A DNA stretch of 64,000 nucleotides, taken from positions 1 through 64,000 of the forward strand of contig NZ_LPUF01000006.1 of NCBI RefSeq assembly GCF_002072955.1. The letters are read 5' to 3'. Below are positions 17,276 through 27,756 of this stretch, piece after piece. The stretch is from Methyloprofundus sedimenti. Lineage in GTDB: Bacteria > Pseudomonadota > Gammaproteobacteria > Methylococcales > Methylomonadaceae. The position numbers were made by a program, and so were the translations under genes. Numbering within the stretch: position 1 is the first letter of the stretch; each line of letters opens with the position of its first letter. Under the pieces are notes generated by a model. It was not told the DNA's origin. It saw only the letters and a list, made by a program, of their open reading frames with translations, and made no database searches.

Positions 17276-18271
17276 ATGGCAGCCAGCGATTTTTCGCATG
17301 AAGCAGAGACGAAGGGATTCACATGGTTTCTCGGTGTTCTTGGTGCAATTTCGGTCATTGTTATTATCGTACTGTCTGGTTACTGGAGTATTGAGCCTAA
17401 AACTTTCGATGTCATGGCTGAAGCAAAGGGGCGCCAGGAGGCAGAGGGGCTTGATCATATGCCTAATGGTTATGTGTTTGCAAATACCTTAGTGCATATT
17501 GCCGAAACATTACTCTATAAGCCAGGGGGCTATCTTACCAATGATGTTGGTGTGCCAGGCATTCTGCTCGATAATATTCCGAGTTGGGAATATGGTGCAT
17601 TGATTATGTTGCGTGACGGGGCTTCTGCATTAAGAAATCATCTGGCGCGGGCACAATCACAATCAGCGGAAGACCCTGATTTGGCCAGAGCCGAGCCGTA
17701 TTTTTATTATGAACGTAATTCATGGGCTCTACCTTCTACCGAAGCGGAATATGAAAAAGGGATTGCGGCACTGCATGCCTATATGAATCGTTTAGCAGAA
17801 CCGGAACATAAAAACCCGGGGCACTTTTATTCCAGGGCAGATAACTTATGGCAATATGTAGAGATTATTATCAAGCGTCTGGGCGGTATTTCAACTCGTC
17901 TGAGTGCCAGTACTGATCGCTATGAAGCATATGATATTAAACAAGAAAAATCAGCCGCGATTTCACAGACCAGCTGGTTGAAGCTGGATGATGAATTTTG
18001 GCAGGCACGAGGTTCTTGCTGGGCATTGCTACATATATTAAAAGCCATTAAATATGATTTTAGATTGATTTTGGAAGATAAACGCGCAATGGATACTGTA
18101 GAAATTATGATACATGAAATGGAAAATGCCTTGGCACCGATTACCAGTCCAGTTATTTTGAATGGTGATGGCTACGGTATTTCTGCTAATTATTCATTGG
18201 CAATGGCAAGTTATGTATCGCGTGCAAGCGCCGCGGCACTTGATTTACGCGACGTAATGAATAGAGGTTAA
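17276..18271 (+). CDS. DUF2333 family protein
   Basis: A 331-aa inner-membrane protein with one N-terminal helix (about residues 20-40, VLGAISVIVIIVLSGYW) and a large, probably periplasmic domain. Conserved DUF2333 patches are visible: GYVFANTLVHIAETLLYKPGGYLTND, IPSWEYGALIMLRD and DDEFWQARGSCWALLHILKAI. The family has no assigned function. AGGATT lies upstream of the ATG. The DUF4389 gene follows 6 bp downstream, probably in the same operon. Confidence 0.88.
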   Translation: MAASDFSHEAETKGFTWFLGVLGAISVIVIIVLSGYWSIEPKTFDVMAEAKGRQEAEGLDHMPNGYVFANTLVHIAETLLYKPGGYLTNDVGVPGILLDNIPSWEYGALIMLRDGASALRNHLARAQSQSAEDPDLARAEPYFYYERNSWALPSTEAEYEKGIAALHAYMNRLAEPEHKNPGHFYSRADNLWQYVEIIIKRLGGISTRLSASTDRYEAYDIKQEKSAAISQTSWLKLDDEFWQARGSCWALLHILKAIKYDFRLILEDKRAMDTVEIMIHEMENALAPITSPVILNGDGYGISANYSLAMASYVSRASAAALDLRDVMNRG

Positions 18272-18277
18272 TAGATA

Positions 18278-18592
18278 ATGAAAGAAGAGTTACACGACAA
18301 TCTTAAACAGGTTAGCACCTGGAAACGTATAGGTTTCATTCTTGTTTTTGCAGTTATAGCGGGTGTTGTACGAACCTTGATCTGGGTTATTGTGTTATTG
18401 CAAATTGCCTCAGCTTTAATTACTGGAGATACTAATCAGCACATTTTAGGCTTCGGTCAAAAATTAGCAGCGTATTTGTATCATATTATGTTGTTTATGA
18501 CCTTTAATACTGACACAGTACCTTTCCCTTTTTCCGATTGGGAGTTAACAGAAGAAGCTATTAAAAGCAGGGATTTAGTCGCTAAGGAATAG
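18278..18592 (+). CDS. DUF4389 family membrane protein
   Basis: A 104-aa protein with two hydrophobic helices (about residues 17-48 and 63-80) and the DUF4389 pattern KRIGFILVFAVIAG ... FGQKLAAYLYHIMLFMTFNTDTVPFPF. Function unknown. It is translated 6 bp after the DUF2333 gene, so both probably act at the inner membrane. A 200-bp gap with no recognisable gene separates it from dinB. Confidence 0.85.
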   Translation: MKEELHDNLKQVSTWKRIGFILVFAVIAGVVRTLIWVIVLLQIASALITGDTNQHILGFGQKLAAYLYHIMLFMTFNTDTVPFPFSDWELTEEAIKSRDLVAKE

Positions 18593-18792
18593 GGTCCTTG
18601 GTTGCTATAAGTTGACTGAGTTTACCGAAAACATATTACTGTAACTACCTCAAAATGGTTGTTGAGAAGGTGACTTAAAACAAAGCCATTAATCGTTCAC
18701 CCTCTTAATGCTGTATATGGTAATAAGTGAAGCTATATGTGCAGATCAAGAGTTATAAAACATTGAGCTACATCGACACCTAAAGTAAAGCC

Positions 18793-19869
18793 ATGTCTGT
18801 CTCGTTGCGTAAAATCATTCACCTGGATATGGATGCGTTTTTTGCAGCGGTAGAGCAGCGGGATAATTCAAAATATCAGAACAAACCAATAATTGTCGGT
18901 GGTGCACCTGATAGCAGGGGCGTTGTTGCCACATGTAATTATGAAGCAAGAAAATACGGCATTCATTCTGCTATGCCATCATCCCGAGCGTTTAGCTTGT
19001 GTCCCAAAGCTATTTTTGTAAAGCCCCGGTTTGCTATTTATAAAGAAGTTTCATTCGCTATCCGTCAAATATTTTATCAATACACGGCCCTCGTGGAGCC
19101 TGTATCACTGGATGAAGCTTACCTGGATGTCAGTCATTCAGAACTATGTCAGGGGTCTGCAACACGCATCGCACAAACCATAAAGCAACAGATTTTATCC
19201 GAGGTCGGATTAGTTGCATCGGCAGGTATTTCCTATAATAAGTTTTTGGCAAAAATAGCCTCTGATATGGATAAACCAGATGGGCTATATTTGATAACAC
19301 CAGAGCAAGGCCAAGATTTCGTTGCACGATTGCCTATTGGAAAGTTTCATGGTGTGGGTAAAGCGACTGAACGAAAAATGCATGATCTAGGCATAAAAAA
19401 TGGTGCAGACCTTAAACAGTTTTCTTTGCCTGTTTTACAGCAGAATTTTGGTAAATCCGCATTGTTTTTCTTTAATATTGCACAAGGGATTGATGAAAGG
19501 CCTATTCGAGTCGATCGTGAAAGTAAATCCATAGGCACGGAAACTACCTATAGTCAGGATCTTGTGCAGAGTAATGAAATTTATCAACAGCTAACTGAGT
19601 TACTGAATAAGGCTTTGCTCAAAGTATATGCAAAAAAGTTGTATGCGCGTACTTTGACAATTAAAGTAAAATATCACAATTTTCAGCAAATTACTCGAAG
19701 CCTGACTTTTAATAAACCCATTAAAAGCCAACTAGCTGCTGAATCTGTATTTAAGCAATTGTTATGCAAAGACCGTATAGGCGAGAGTAAAATACGCTTA
19801 TTAGGAATTACCTTGTCAACTCTGGAAAAGCAAACAGACTACTATCAGCAAATGGATTTATTTGATTAG
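18793..19869 (+). CDS. dinB: DNA polymerase IV
   Basis: A 358-aa Y-family translesion polymerase. The catalytic carboxylates are in HLDMDAFFAAVEQRD and SLDEAYLDVS; the helix-hairpin-helix region is FHGVGKATERKMHDLGI. The little finger domain spans about residues 240-345. The C-terminus QQMDLFD is a beta-clamp binding motif. Expected to bypass DNA lesions under stress. No LexA box was recognised upstream. Only a short inverted repeat (about 19883-19898) follows the gene. Confidence 0.95.
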   Translation: MSVSLRKIIHLDMDAFFAAVEQRDNSKYQNKPIIVGGAPDSRGVVATCNYEARKYGIHSAMPSSRAFSLCPKAIFVKPRFAIYKEVSFAIRQIFYQYTALVEPVSLDEAYLDVSHSELCQGSATRIAQTIKQQILSEVGLVASAGISYNKFLAKIASDMDKPDGLYLITPEQGQDFVARLPIGKFHGVGKATERKMHDLGIKNGADLKQFSLPVLQQNFGKSALFFFNIAQGIDERPIRVDRESKSIGTETTYSQDLVQSNEIYQQLTELLNKALLKVYAKKLYARTLTIKVKYHNFQQITRSLTFNKPIKSQLAAESVFKQLLCKDRIGESKIRLLGITLSTLEKQTDYYQQMDLFD

Positions 19870-20020
19870 TTTTTAGGGAGAAGCAGGATTTAGCCTGCAT
19901 GACTACTCATCTCTCCACAACTACCCAATTTAATGAAGACAGGAGTAAAAAACTTTAGCAGTTTTGTATAAGCTAAAGCAATAACACTTCTACTAATAAA
20001 GATAATAAAGAGAGGAAAAA

Positions 20021-20206
20021 ATGCAATTAGCAATGTGGGAAAGTATCTTATTAGGCGTCATGGCGCTTGGGCTTATTTTCTGGATGGGTCCTGGCATTAA
20101 AGTGACGCTACAACGTAGTAAGGAGGCGCCGAAAGACTGGCTTGGAGCACTGGTGCCGATAGGGGCTGTAGTATTATTTGTTATTTTTTTAATTTTGATG
20201 GTTTGA
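20021..20206 (+). CDS. Small two-helix membrane protein, unknown function
   Basis: A 61-aa protein with two hydrophobic helices (about residues 7-24 and 44-61) joined by a basic loop (KVTLQRSKEAPKDW). A strong AGAGAGG ribosome binding site precedes the ATG. The yjgA gene starts one base after its stop, so it is co-translated with that ribosome-assembly factor. No family was recognised. Confidence 0.72.
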   Translation: MQLAMWESILLGVMALGLIFWMGPGIKVTLQRSKEAPKDWLGALVPIGAVVLFVIFLILMV

Positions 20207-20207
20207 T

Positions 20208-20753
20208 ATGAGTGAATTTATAGATCCAGAACAGGAAGAAGAAACCTGGGCCATCAGGCCAAATAAATCACAAATAAAACGTGATATCTCAGTTTTGAGT
20301 GATTTATGTGAAGAAATAACGCAACTGGCACCCGCTCAGATAGAACGCTTAAATTTACCAGATAATATCGAGATAGCAATTCTGGAAGCGGCAAAAATGC
20401 CATTCAAAGGAGCAAGGAAACGTCAGCTGAAATTTATTAACGCAATGATGCGTAAGATTGATGTTGAACCGATACAGGCGCAATTAGACAAAATAAAAGC
20501 AAAAAGTGCACATGCTACACGAGAGTTGCATCAACTGGAGCAATTCCGGGAACGTTTTTTAACAGATGACAAGCAGGTTTTGACCGAGTTTCTAGTGCAG
20601 TATCCCAACGCAGATGCACAACATATCCGCCAATTGATTCGTAATGCTAAAAAAGAAATAGCCAGTGAAAAACCTCCTAAATCTTCGCGTTTATTGTTTC
20701 GTTATTTAAGAGAGTTGCTAGATAAGCAAACAGATAAATCTGAAGACTTGTAG
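20208..20753 (+). CDS. yjgA: Ribosome biogenesis factor YjgA (DarP, DUF615)
   Basis: A 181-aa, highly charged helical protein. It shows the DUF615 pattern RPNKSQIKRDISVLSDLCEEITQL, then AAKMPFKGARKRQLKFINAMMRKID, and a C-terminal LIRNAKKEIASEKPPKSSRLLFRYLREL. In E. coli DarP associates with late 50S precursors. Length matches the family. It follows the 61-aa membrane protein gene by a single base. Confidence 0.92.
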   Translation: MSEFIDPEQEEETWAIRPNKSQIKRDISVLSDLCEEITQLAPAQIERLNLPDNIEIAILEAAKMPFKGARKRQLKFINAMMRKIDVEPIQAQLDKIKAKSAHATRELHQLEQFRERFLTDDKQVLTEFLVQYPNADAQHIRQLIRNAKKEIASEKPPKSSRLLFRYLRELLDKQTDKSEDL

Positions 20754-20898
20754 CTCGATTTGTGTATTGATGAGAGCGTGGTTTAGCCCGCTTATATCAT
20801 GTTCAGACAGTCTGCTGAAGGACATGCAAAGCCTCGAGACGCATATAAGCATATGTGGGGTATTGTTGAAAAATGATTAATTTAGAATATAGAGACCA

Positions 20899-22764
20899 AT
20901 GATTAAAAAGTTTAGTAATGTTTTTTTATTGATGTTTTTACTATTGGCTTCTTTTCAGCTAAAAGCAAGTAGCGAAGAGAGGTATGTGGCAATTACTGAA
21001 ATGCTTAAAAACGTGGCAGAAATTAATCAGGAAATTGCAAGCAATGATGATGATGCAACATTACAGATTTTACTGCAGAAAAAAAATAGCATATTTCATA
21101 ATTTACTGTTAATTATTCGTGGCTCTTATATTGAATATCAAGTGCAGGATATCAATGAAGAAGAGCTCATATTATTGCGCTCAAAGATTAATATTAATCT
21201 TTCACGTGGGAATGCGGTCGCAGTACAGCGTGATCAATATGCTTCCGACTTCATTTTGACCAAACGGGCTATTGGGGAATATATCGTTTTTTTAGTTCAG
21301 GCCAGTCGTAATTATCTGTCTAAAGAGGAAATAATCGAGGAATCCAGGAAACGAATTAAATTAATTACGCAAAAAATTGAAGAGACACCTGATCCGATAG
21401 AAGGTGACAGTGAAATTTTTCAGAATCTGGCAGAAAATTATGCTGATTTATTGAAAGTATATGCTGTTTATCAGGATTTCCTGGAATACGTGATAACTAA
21501 TCCTGACGAAATTGTAACCACCAGTTTTTTTCAGAAAATATCTTTAATCAGTTTTATTTCATACATCAATAATAACGCAGTATTTAGAAATATTAATTAT
21601 AAGATTGCACCTTTACGTATTGATATGGGAGGAATTATTGTTTCCCTCTGTATTATGTTGTTGAATATAATTGCTTTTCCACTGGTTTCCAAGGCAAGTA
21701 ACCGACTGGTAGAGCGATTTATTTTAAATGATGAAAAAATAGAAAATGTCGAACTCGTGTTTATGAGTATGTACAAGCCTATTTTATATCTAGTACTTTT
21801 TTTCGGTATAGACTTGTCTATGAACGCCTTGCTATATAAAACCGAAATTAAAATAACCCTCGATTATTTTGTTTATATTGTTTATGCGGTGCTTTATATC
21901 TATTTGCTGTTTAATATAATTGACAGTGTTGCGGTTGTTCACTCCGAACAATCTGAAAAACGCAACAAAGCGTATAGTAAAGAACTGGTCTTATTGCTAG
22001 TAAAGAGTTTGAAAGGTCTGGTTTTTTTAGTTTGTTTAACACTACTATTAAGCCATTTTGGAATTAATATTACGGCAATTCTTTCCACTTTAGGGATTGG
22101 AGGCTTGGCATTTGCTATGGCAGCCAAGGATAGTCTCTCTAATTTTTTTGGTGGTTTGAATATTATGATTGACCGTATCTATAAAATGGGCGACTGGATC
22201 AAAGTCGGCTCTGTTGAAGGAACCGTAGTAGAGATTGGTTTGCGGAGTACCACAGTGAGAACTTTTGATAATGCCTTAATCACAATGCCGAACTCCTTGG
22301 TGTCAACGGCAAGTGTACTAAACTGGAATCGTCGTTCGGTAGGGAGACGTATTAAAATGCATATCGGTGTCACCTATGAAAGTAACATGAATGATATTCG
22401 TCAGGCCTTGCAGGATATCAAAAATATGTTGGCGGAGCATCCTGGAATAGCTAACGCTAAAGAAAGACAAGTATCAAATATAGCCAGAAATAAATTTTTA
22501 ATTCTAGAAGATGTGCATGGTATTAAATCAACACAACTAGTCTTTTTAGATCGTTACAGTGACTTTTCGATGGATATTTTAATCTATTGTTTTTCCAAAA
22601 CTGTAAATTGGGCAGACTGGCTAGAAGTTAAGCAGGACGTAATGTTTAAAATTGCCGAGATTCTGGAAAAAAACAACCTTACCTTTGCCTATCCAACCAA
22701 TGTACAGATTAATCGTAATGAGGAAAGCGCCGTGATGGGTGCAGAAAAGTTAATGGCTGAATAA
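20899..22764 (+). CDS. MscS-family mechanosensitive ion channel
   Basis: A 621-aa protein with a signal peptide (about 1-24), a periplasmic helical region (about 25-240) and several membrane helices between about 245 and 430. The MscS core follows: HFGINITAILSTLGIGGLAFAMAAKDSLSNFFGG is the pore-lining TM3, with its Gly/Ala stripe. The beta domain (DWIKVGSVEGTVVEIGLRSTT) and C-terminal cage come after it. Such channels vent solutes on hypo-osmotic shock. It is a medium-large member, between MscS and MscK in size. Confidence 0.92.
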   Translation: MIKKFSNVFLLMFLLLASFQLKASSEERYVAITEMLKNVAEINQEIASNDDDATLQILLQKKNSIFHNLLLIIRGSYIEYQVQDINEEELILLRSKININLSRGNAVAVQRDQYASDFILTKRAIGEYIVFLVQASRNYLSKEEIIEESRKRIKLITQKIEETPDPIEGDSEIFQNLAENYADLLKVYAVYQDFLEYVITNPDEIVTTSFFQKISLISFISYINNNAVFRNINYKIAPLRIDMGGIIVSLCIMLLNIIAFPLVSKASNRLVERFILNDEKIENVELVFMSMYKPILYLVLFFGIDLSMNALLYKTEIKITLDYFVYIVYAVLYIYLLFNIIDSVAVVHSEQSEKRNKAYSKELVLLLVKSLKGLVFLVCLTLLLSHFGINITAILSTLGIGGLAFAMAAKDSLSNFFGGLNIMIDRIYKMGDWIKVGSVEGTVVEIGLRSTTVRTFDNALITMPNSLVSTASVLNWNRRSVGRRIKMHIGVTYESNMNDIRQALQDIKNMLAEHPGIANAKERQVSNIARNKFLILEDVHGIKSTQLVFLDRYSDFSMDILIYCFSKTVNWADWLEVKQDVMFKIAEILEKNNLTFAYPTNVQINRNEESAVMGAEKLMAE

Positions 22765-22820
22765 GCCTATGATGCCTTCATTTAACAACGAAATTGCACT
22801 ATCTATATGCTTTAAACAAG

Positions 22821-23990
22821 ATGAATAAAGAAATTGAATCCTTGTATGCTGAAATGTGCTCCTGGCGTCAGCATCTGCACCAGTTCCCTGAAACGGCTTT
22901 TGAGGAAGTAAATACTGCGAAATTTATCAGTGAAAAACTTAAAAGTTTCGGCCTGGATGTTCATCTCGGCTTGGGTAAGACAGGTGTTGTAGCAAGTTTA
23001 TCGGCTGGAAATAGCAGTAAAAAAATTGCTTTACGTGCGGACATAGATGCTCTGTTTATTCAAGAGAAAAATGAGCTTAACTATAAATCTAAAAATGATG
23101 GAAAGATGCATGCTTGTGGACACGATGGGCATTCAGCCATGTTGTTGGGAGCAGCAAAATATTTAGCTAATCATTCTGGTTTTGACGGTACAGTTTATTT
23201 TATTTTTCAACCTGCTGAAGAAGGTCGGTCAGGGGCTAAACAAATGATAGATGATGGATTGTTTGACTTGTTTCCGGCGGATTGTGTTTTTGGCCTACAT
23301 AACTTTCCTGATATTCCTCTAGGACATTTTGCCATTAAAGCAGACGCAATGATGGCATCCTTTGATTGTTTCGAGATTGTGTTATCCGGGCAAGCTACGC
23401 ATGCTGCCATGCCCCACCAGGGTAATGATGTTTTGGTTGCTGCAGCGCAAATTATTACTGCTATACAAACTGTCGTCAGTAGAAATGTCGACCCTGCAAA
23501 CTCGGCAGTGCTTAGCATTACTCAGGTTCATGGTGGAAATACCTGGAATGCCATACCTGATTCCGTGGTCTTAAGAGGTACCTACCGATGTTTTACCCAG
23601 GAAACTCAGCAACTGATAAAATCCAGGCTAATACAAATTATTGAATCTCTGGCGCAAGGCTTTGATTTGAAAACTAAAATTACCATTAACCCTGAAAATC
23701 CCGGATACCCTGTCACCAGTAATACGCATGCAGAAACGGCTATAGCCATAGAGGTTGCGCATGAAGTGGTGGGGAAGGATAAAGTTGATTTACAACCTGT
23801 ACCCAGTATGGGCTCAGAAGATTTTGCCTTTATGTTACAGGAAAAACCGGGTTGTTATGTATGGTTAGGGAATGGCTCCTCAAATGGTGGCTGTCTGTTG
23901 CACAATCCTCACTATGATTTTAATGATAAGATTTTAACAGTGGGAGCGAGTTACTGGGTTAAGTTAGTTGAACGGGTTTTAAGTAAATAG
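22821..23990 (+). CDS. M20-family amidohydrolase (hippurate/IAA-amino acid hydrolase-like)
   Basis: A 389-aa cytoplasmic metallopeptidase-fold amidohydrolase. Metal-binding residues appear in HACGHDGHSAML, PAEEG (general base Glu) and FGLHNFPDIPLG; the late SMGSEDFAFM and LLHNPHYDFND complete the site. The dimerisation domain lies at about 180-290. Family members cleave N-acyl amino acids. An in-frame TTG at 22794 is possible, but the ATG at 22821 gives the normal family start (EIESLYAEMCSWRQHLHQFPE). Substrate unknown. Confidence 0.9.
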   Translation: MNKEIESLYAEMCSWRQHLHQFPETAFEEVNTAKFISEKLKSFGLDVHLGLGKTGVVASLSAGNSSKKIALRADIDALFIQEKNELNYKSKNDGKMHACGHDGHSAMLLGAAKYLANHSGFDGTVYFIFQPAEEGRSGAKQMIDDGLFDLFPADCVFGLHNFPDIPLGHFAIKADAMMASFDCFEIVLSGQATHAAMPHQGNDVLVAAAQIITAIQTVVSRNVDPANSAVLSITQVHGGNTWNAIPDSVVLRGTYRCFTQETQQLIKSRLIQIIESLAQGFDLKTKITINPENPGYPVTSNTHAETAIAIEVAHEVVGKDKVDLQPVPSMGSEDFAFMLQEKPGCYVWLGNGSSNGGCLLHNPHYDFNDKILTVGASYWVKLVERVLSK

Positions 23991-24093
23991 ACAGTAAGCG
24001 CAGTGTATTAAGCCTGTTACTTTCAGAAATTATGTGATAATTATACGCATTCGCAATGTTTTAAAACTTAGATGCAATGCATAAGGGAAAGTT

Positions 24094-24918
24094 ATGAGCT
24101 GTAAAGTGTGGCCATTTTTTTTTATATTACTGTTCGTAAATGGAGTCTATGCCATCGATATTACTCGTAATATTCCTTATACCTATGCTGGCCAGCAGAC
24201 TCTTGATTTATTTATGCCTGATGAGACTGGAATTCCAGAGGACATGCTACGTCCCGCTGCTATCGTTATACATGCTGGAGGATGGTCAAATGGTGACTCT
24301 ACCGACATTGAATCTATGGCTGCGTGGTTTGCGAACGAAGGTTTTGTTGTCATAAATGTGAATTATGCATTAGCACCGGAAAACAAATGGCCTGCTCAAT
24401 TCGCTGATGTTATACAAGGCGTTTGGTGGTTGAAAAAGAACGCTGTGCGTTATAACATCAACCCAGATAAGATTCTTGCCGTTGGCGCTTCGGCTGGTGG
24501 TCATCTCGCGGCAATGTTAGGACAGAGTTCAGTAAACAACTTGAATGCTGGAATTGATAGTGAGATTCATGGAGTTGTGTCTTTCTCTGGTGCATGGAAT
24601 CTTCTGGAAGCGGTAACTGAAGATCAGATTTTTTATATCAGTCAGATGTTAGCTGTTGACACGCCTGAAGCACGTTATCTGGCATCGCCAGTATATCTGA
24701 TCAATCGTCATTCTCCTCCAGTACTTATTTTTCATGGTACAGAAGATACACTAGTTCCGTTTCAGCAATCTATATATGCTTGTGAGGTTTATGCAACTAA
24801 AGGGTTAGATTATTGTTTTTTAGTGCCCCTGGAAGGGCATACGCATTTCTCAGTGGTTGAACCTGCAATTTTTGTTAACGCAATACGGGTGTTTTTGAAT
24901 TGGTGGCTTGCTCAATAA
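24094..24918 (+). CDS. Exported alpha/beta hydrolase (esterase, BD-FAE-like)
   Basis: A 274-aa serine hydrolase with a signal peptide (about 1-20, ending GVYA). The oxyanion-hole motif is HAGGW, a variant of HGGGW. The nucleophile elbow is GASAGGHLAAM, the acid is in LIFHGTEDTLVPF and the His in LEGHTHFS. It resembles secreted esterases of the kynurenine-formamidase/BD-FAE group. The Ala in the oxyanion motif is seen in some homologues, so I would not call it inactive. Substrate unknown. Confidence 0.86.
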   Translation: MSCKVWPFFFILLFVNGVYAIDITRNIPYTYAGQQTLDLFMPDETGIPEDMLRPAAIVIHAGGWSNGDSTDIESMAAWFANEGFVVINVNYALAPENKWPAQFADVIQGVWWLKKNAVRYNINPDKILAVGASAGGHLAAMLGQSSVNNLNAGIDSEIHGVVSFSGAWNLLEAVTEDQIFYISQMLAVDTPEARYLASPVYLINRHSPPVLIFHGTEDTLVPFQQSIYACEVYATKGLDYCFLVPLEGHTHFSVVEPAIFVNAIRVFLNWWLAQ

Positions 24919-25137
24919 ATAATATTTAAGGCTAATAACCTTTTTTCAAGATATCCATTAAGCTTTTTGCTCGAAGAAAGTAAAAATAGGATCTAGTTAT
25001 AGTTCCATTATGCAATTGTTAAATTATAATTAAAATTAATCAGGTAATTTTGTGTTCACAATCTATACAGCATTGTTACAGTGACAGCTATTATCTCGAA
25101 TAGTTGAACGATATCAGTCATTTTAGCTTGCTTTAGT

Positions 25138-27756
25138 CTAGAGCAGTTTCGCCACCAGGGCGGTCCAGCCGGTTTGGTGCGAGGCACCGACACCACGGCC
25201 GTTGTCACCATGAAAATATTCATGAAATAGCAGGTAATCCTTGAAATGCGGGTCAGTCTGTAGTTTTTCATTGTTGCCCAATACGGCTCTGCGGCCAGTT
25301 TCATCACGGCGGAACAATAGGGTCAGTCTTGATGTTAACTCATCAGCAACTTCAGTTATGCTCAAGAAATTTCCTGAACCGGTCGGGCATTCAATTTTAA
25401 AATCATCACCATAATAAGTGGCGAAACGTTGCAGTGAAGTGATGAGTAAATAATTAACTGGAAACCACACTGGCCCTCGCCAGTTGGAGTTGCCGCCAAA
25501 TACAGAGGATTCCGATTCGCCTGGCTGGTACTGTACTGAAATGGCATGGCCATTGCAATCGAAAACATAGGGTTCATCGAGGTGAGCTCTGGATAGCGAA
25601 CGTATGCCGTAAGCGGATAAAAATTCACTTTCATCTAACATGCGCTGCAGTAATTTCTTCATGCGGTGTCCGCGCAATAGTGATAATAAACGACGTTTTC
25701 CATGACCAGGTACGTCCCAGAAGGATACAAGTCCAGCCAGATCCGGTCGGTAATTTAGAAACCATTTCAGGCGCAATTTAAAGTGCGGTAATTTTTCCAG
25801 CATTTCCGGCTCAATGATTTCAACCGCAAAAAGCGGGATAAGACCAACCATGGATCGGATTTTGAGCGGTGTCATTTCACCGTTGGGAAAACGCAAGACA
25901 TCGTAAAAAAAACTATCTTCTTCGTTCCAAAGGCCGATACCGTTATCGCCGATATGGGTCATGGCATCGGCGATATACAGGAAGTGTTCAAAAAATTTAG
26001 TGGCGATGTCGTCATATGCATTTTTATGTAATGACAATTCCAGCGCGATACGCATTAGGTTCAGGCTGTACATGGCCATCCAGCTGGTACCATCCGCTTG
26101 ATTAATATGACCGCCTGTAGGTAGGGGCGCGCTACGATCGAACACACCGATATTATCCAGTCCTAAAAAGCCGCCCTGAAAGACATTGTTGTTATCGACA
26201 TCTTTACGGTTAACCCACCAGGTGAAATTTACAATCAGTTTATGCATGGCGCGTTCCAGAAAATCGAGATCGCCTTTTCCTCCGTTAGCATCGCGTTCAG
26301 CCTTGTAAATTTCCCATGCGGCCCAGGCATGAACTGGAGGATTGGCATCATCGAACGACCATTCGTAAGCGGGGATCTGGCCATTGGGGTGCATGTACCA
26401 AACTCGTGTCATTAAAAGAATTTGACTTTTGGCAAAGCTTGGGTCAATCATGGCTAAAGTTATGCAATGAAAGGCAAGATCCCAGGAAGCATACCAGGGG
26501 TATTCCCATTTATCTGGCATGGAAATAATGTCGGCATTATTTAAATGTTGCCAATTGTTGTTACGAATTTTACGTCGTTCGGGGGAAGGACTGGGTTGTC
26601 CCGGGTCGCCTTTTTGCCATTGAGGTATGTCGTAATAATAAAATTGTTTGCTCCATATCATGCCTGCGAATGCCTGACGTTGAATCATTCTGGCTTCATC
26701 ATCTGCTAATTTTTCCTGCAGTTTACTGTAAAAGGCATCGGCCTCTTTCAGGCGAGTTGCAAATATTTTGTCGAAATCGCTAAATGCGTGTTCATTAGGT
26801 TTTTTGCTCAGGCGTAAACGAACTTCTACTTTATTATTAGCGCCTACATTAAAGGTATAGTGTCCACAGGCTTTGGTGCCTTGTTTGTCCGGGTTAACTG
26901 ACTGATGCTGGCCATTAATGACGGCTTCGTGGAATGCATCCTTGAAATATCCATGGCTTTCCTTGCCGTACAGTTTATTCGTATTCGTGTCGTTATCGCA
27001 GAATAACAGTTCTGGAGCACCATCCAGGTAGCAGTAGTAGCTTCCAAGTCTGTCATGAGTTATGTTGATCTGTTGTGATTCTGTGGAGGAAAGTGAAGGA
27101 CGTGTCTCATTGTAACCCCAGCTCCATGTGTTGCGAAACCATAATTGCGGCAAAATATGCAGTAAGGCTGGTTGTAATGCGCGATTATACGCGGTGATAC
27201 GCATCAGAATATCATCTGCGTCATTTTTGGCATATTCGACAAAGACATCAAAATATTTGTCGTCGTCAAAAATACCGGTATCTAGCAACTCAAATTCCGG
27301 ATCTGCCCTGCTACGTCTGCTATTTTCCTCGATCAGCTCTGTGTATGGAAATGCCTGCTGCGGATACTTATAGAGCATTTTTAGGTAAGAGTGACTGGGT
27401 GTGGCATCGAGATAGTAATACAGTTCTTTGACATCTTCGCCATGGTTACCTTGCGCATTGGTTAAACCAAACAGGCGCTCTTTTAAAATTGCATCTCGGC
27501 CATTCCATAAAGTGAGTCCCAGACAAAGCTGTTGATTATTATCGCTAAATCCTGCGATGCCATCTTCTCCCCAGCGATAAGCGCGGCTTCTGGCATAATC
27601 ATGAGGGAAATGATCCCACGCGTCTCCATCGTCACTGTAATCTTCACGTACTGTACCCCATTGGCGTTCGCCCAGATATGGCCCCCATTTTCGCCAGACA
27701 TTGCTAAGCACATCAATGCGCTGTTGTTCAGCTGTATTTTTTTGCTTTGATGTCAT
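25138..27756 (-). CDS. MGH1/GH63-like glycoside hydrolase
   Basis: An 872-aa cytoplasmic protein with no signal peptide. The start WGPYLGERQWGTVREDYSDDGDAWDHFPHDYARSRAYRWGEDG and the (alpha/alpha)6-barrel segments (YEWSFDDANPPVHAWAAWEIYK, GGFLGLDNIGVFDRS, ADGTSWMAMYSLNLMRIALEL, FGGNSNWRGPVWFPVNYLL) are typical of the MGH1-like group within the GH63 clan. Acidic residues in these segments are candidates for the catalytic pair. The family cleaves alpha-glucosides, in some members glucosylglycerate-type compatible solutes, but the substrate here is inference. It is a single-gene unit with a divergent 742-bp upstream space. Confidence 0.88.
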   Translation of the reverse strand: MTSKQKNTAEQQRIDVLSNVWRKWGPYLGERQWGTVREDYSDDGDAWDHFPHDYARSRAYRWGEDGIAGFSDNNQQLCLGLTLWNGRDAILKERLFGLTNAQGNHGEDVKELYYYLDATPSHSYLKMLYKYPQQAFPYTELIEENSRRSRADPEFELLDTGIFDDDKYFDVFVEYAKNDADDILMRITAYNRALQPALLHILPQLWFRNTWSWGYNETRPSLSSTESQQINITHDRLGSYYCYLDGAPELLFCDNDTNTNKLYGKESHGYFKDAFHEAVINGQHQSVNPDKQGTKACGHYTFNVGANNKVEVRLRLSKKPNEHAFSDFDKIFATRLKEADAFYSKLQEKLADDEARMIQRQAFAGMIWSKQFYYYDIPQWQKGDPGQPSPSPERRKIRNNNWQHLNNADIISMPDKWEYPWYASWDLAFHCITLAMIDPSFAKSQILLMTRVWYMHPNGQIPAYEWSFDDANPPVHAWAAWEIYKAERDANGGKGDLDFLERAMHKLIVNFTWWVNRKDVDNNNVFQGGFLGLDNIGVFDRSAPLPTGGHINQADGTSWMAMYSLNLMRIALELSLHKNAYDDIATKFFEHFLYIADAMTHIGDNGIGLWNEEDSFFYDVLRFPNGEMTPLKIRSMVGLIPLFAVEIIEPEMLEKLPHFKLRLKWFLNYRPDLAGLVSFWDVPGHGKRRLLSLLRGHRMKKLLQRMLDESEFLSAYGIRSLSRAHLDEPYVFDCNGHAISVQYQPGESESSVFGGNSNWRGPVWFPVNYLLITSLQRFATYYGDDFKIECPTGSGNFLSITEVADELTSRLTLLFRRDETGRRAVLGNNEKLQTDPHFKDYLLFHEYFHGDNGRGVGASHQTGWTALVAKLL